This document shows positions 13,592 through 14,623 of a DNA stretch of 14,623 nucleotides, in pieces. The notes beneath the pieces were generated by a model that ran no database searches, had not been told where the DNA came from, and saw only the letters and a program-made list of their open reading frames with translations. The stretch covers positions 1-14,623 of the forward strand of contig JAIRMI010000035.1 of assembly GCA_031258795.1 (NCBI GenBank), given 5' to 3'. Every line of letters starts with the position of its first letter. Position 1 is the stretch's first letter. A program made the translations under genes and the position numbers. Source of the DNA: Puniceicoccales bacterium. Lineage in GTDB: Bacteria; Verrucomicrobiota; Verrucomicrobiia; Opitutales; JAIRKQ01.

Positions 13592-14488
13592 ATGATGAGG
13601 AGGTTAGGCACAGAAACGGGTGGTGAAGTATATAAAGATAAAGAGTCCGAGCTAAATCAAGTTGCGAGACAAGCTGAAAATCGAGCTATAAGACGTGGCA
13701 CAAAAGAAGGTTTGCAAAAGAGAGGAATGTCGGGGCACAGCCTTAAAGCCTTAAAAAATGACATGAAAGCGAGGAAATCTGTTGTGGGAAACGAGCAAAG
13801 CGCGGCGGCAAAAGGGCACACGGCGATAAAAGGGCAATCTGCTGCCCTTAGGAGATCGATAGGCCAGATAATTCTTGATTTTTTTGACAAATTCATCGGT
13901 ACTAAAGCAACGAAGTTTGCTTATAAATTAAGGGATGCACTGGCAATTGACGATAAAAATGAGCGAAGTGCGCTAATGGACAAACTCTTGAAAGAATTTG
14001 GAAGCTGGGCCAATAACAATAAAGAAAATAGTGAAGTTGCAATAAATCTCGTGCTGTATCTCAATGCAGTTTTTAGTAATTTCAAAGTGGAACAGGGAGA
14101 AGATTGTCACATTGCGCTGGTCAAAGGATTCGAATCTTTGGGCATAATAAATTCTCGGGAAAATGAGCGATTGATAGGCAAGAAGATTCTGGATTTTTTT
14201 GGCGAACTCACCGATGCTTCCAAGAAGAGTATAGGAATGCAGTTTGCTCATAAATTAATGGAAGCACTGACAATTGACGATAAAAATGAGCGGAATACGA
14301 AAGTAAAAGAAATCTTGAAAGAATTTGGAGCATGGCTGGACTATAACACAGGTATCGCAATGAATTTTACTGCTTATCTCAATAAAGCTTTTGGTGGTTT
14401 TTTTGAAGAAGATGAAAAACAAAGCTATTTCTGGGTTCTGATTAGGGGATTTGAAAATTTGAACATAATTGCAACCTCTCATTCGTAA
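13592..14488 (+). CDS. 298-aa protein with two copies of a ~100-residue helical domain, function unknown
   Basis: I do not recognise this protein. Residues 1-88 are basic and polar (ARQAENRAIRRGTKEGLQKR; AAAKGHTAIKGQSAALRR), probably disordered, with no signal peptide. Residues 90-186 and 195-293 are two copies of one helical domain. They share ILDFF, the phrase IDDKNER (119-125 and 228-234), LKEFG.W, N...YLN..F, and V-or-L-.RGF or VKGF followed by E.L.II. The copies also share a 22-bp identical DNA stretch (13944-13965 and 14271-14292), so the duplication is fairly recent or constrained. It has its own promoter and the best Shine-Dalgarno in the window, 6 nt before ATG, unlike the phage genes. 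It could be a host gene, a lysogenic-conversion gene or an effector-like protein; nothing in the sequence decides. Confidence 0.75.
   Translation: MMRRLGTETGGEVYKDKESELNQVARQAENRAIRRGTKEGLQKRGMSGHSLKALKNDMKARKSVVGNEQSAAAKGHTAIKGQSAALRRSIGQIILDFFDKFIGTKATKFAYKLRDALAIDDKNERSALMDKLLKEFGSWANNNKENSEVAINLVLYLNAVFSNFKVEQGEDCHIALVKGFESLGIINSRENERLIGKKILDFFGELTDASKKSIGMQFAHKLMEALTIDDKNERNTKVKEILKEFGAWLDYNTGIAMNFTAYLNKAFGGFFEEDEKQSYFWVLIRGFENLNIIATSHS
13859..14470 (+). repeat. Internal direct duplication coding the two helical domains
   Basis: The repeat units lie at about 13859-14149 and 14174-14470, offset by about 327 bp at the best-conserved block. CAATTGACGATAAAAATGAG is identical at 13944 and 14271, and the identity continues for 22 bp in all. 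Flanking similarity (TTTGCT.ATAAATTAA before it, CTTGAAAGAATTTGGA after it) shows that the homology extends over the domain at DNA level. Confidence 0.8.
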
Positions 14489-14610
14489 TGCAAAAAAATA
14501 GTTGCCGTTAAAAAGAGGACTGGGAGTCTTTGAAGTGGAAGATTTGAGCTCGTTTTTGAGAGAGTTGGAGTAAGAGGGAAAATTTGTAACTTGAAAAGGG
14601 GTGGAAAATA

Positions 14611-14623
14611 ATGAGCAAAAATT
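14611..14623 (+). CDS. Possible start of a further gene, cut by the window end
   Basis: ATG at 14611 follows AAGGGG (14596-14601) at 9 nt, a fair ribosome binding site. Only four codons (MSKN) are in the window, so this rests on the start signal alone. The stretch 14489-14610 before it shows no gene; a weak hairpin (14515-14531, three-base loop, two wobbles) is the only structure noted there. Confidence 0.25.

Noticed and set aside
13941..14292. CRISPR-like repeat
   Set aside because: The 22-bp identity occurs only twice, 327 bp apart, inside a coding domain duplication.
14536..14574. 12-codon GTG-started frame MEDLSSFLRELE
   Set aside because: Too short to support; GGGAG upstream may be chance, and no context backs it.

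Overview
The window looks like bacterial chromosome carrying a compact late-gene module of a Mu-type tailed phage. The host is Gram-negative: the left flank encodes a secreted outer-membrane beta-barrel protein with a signal peptide and a C-terminal Phe. Lineage cannot be fixed from the sequence. The style of the DUF935-portal head module and of the tail-tip genes recalls prophages of Verrucomicrobiota (Opitutae-like), but that is only an impression. TGA, TAG and TAA are all used as stops, so the standard bacterial code applies. No tRNA, rRNA or CRISPR array was seen.

Layout. (1) 1-522: wreck of an IS630-family transposase gene. A ~166-bp piece of its catalytic domain is repeated in tandem, followed by the C-terminal end with a stop codon where Trp is expected. 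(2) 704-1768, minus strand: a passenger-less autotransporter-like barrel with a good sigma-70-type promoter (1802-1830). (3) 1987-13391, plus strand: sixteen closely packed genes with 4- or 8-bp overlaps at several junctions. In order: two small genes (candidate small terminase or Mu gp26/gp27 position), TerL, DUF935 portal, Mu gpI-like protease/scaffold, decoration protein, major capsid protein, gp36-like connector, gp37/tail-terminator-like protein, a small tail-tip candidate, tail fibre, tail-fibre assembly chaperone, a 53-aa coiled-coil peptide, a 576-aa tail-hub-like protein, a 37-aa peptide and a 178-aa protein of unknown role. (4) 13592-14488: an unrelated-looking 298-aa protein with its own promoter and Shine-Dalgarno, built of a basic N-terminus and two copies of a ~100-residue helical domain. 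(5) The last bases may start another gene.

How the genes work together: TerL and the portal would package DNA into a capsid made of MCP and decoration protein and matured by the protease. The connector and terminator proteins would close the head. The hub, fibre, chaperone and small proteins would form an adsorption apparatus. Missing between two clearly non-phage flanks are any recognisable tape-measure, sheath, tail-tube, minor head (Mu gpF), lysis, integrase/transposase or replication gene, although every reading frame present is open. Either this is a deletion remnant whose missing genes lie elsewhere, or a maintained, reduced phage-derived particle. It is the most interesting feature of the window. 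Other points are frequent absence of Shine-Dalgarno sequences with recurring bases just before ATG, a large hairpin after the capsid gene, and a hairpin that sets off the fibre/chaperone pair from the hub.
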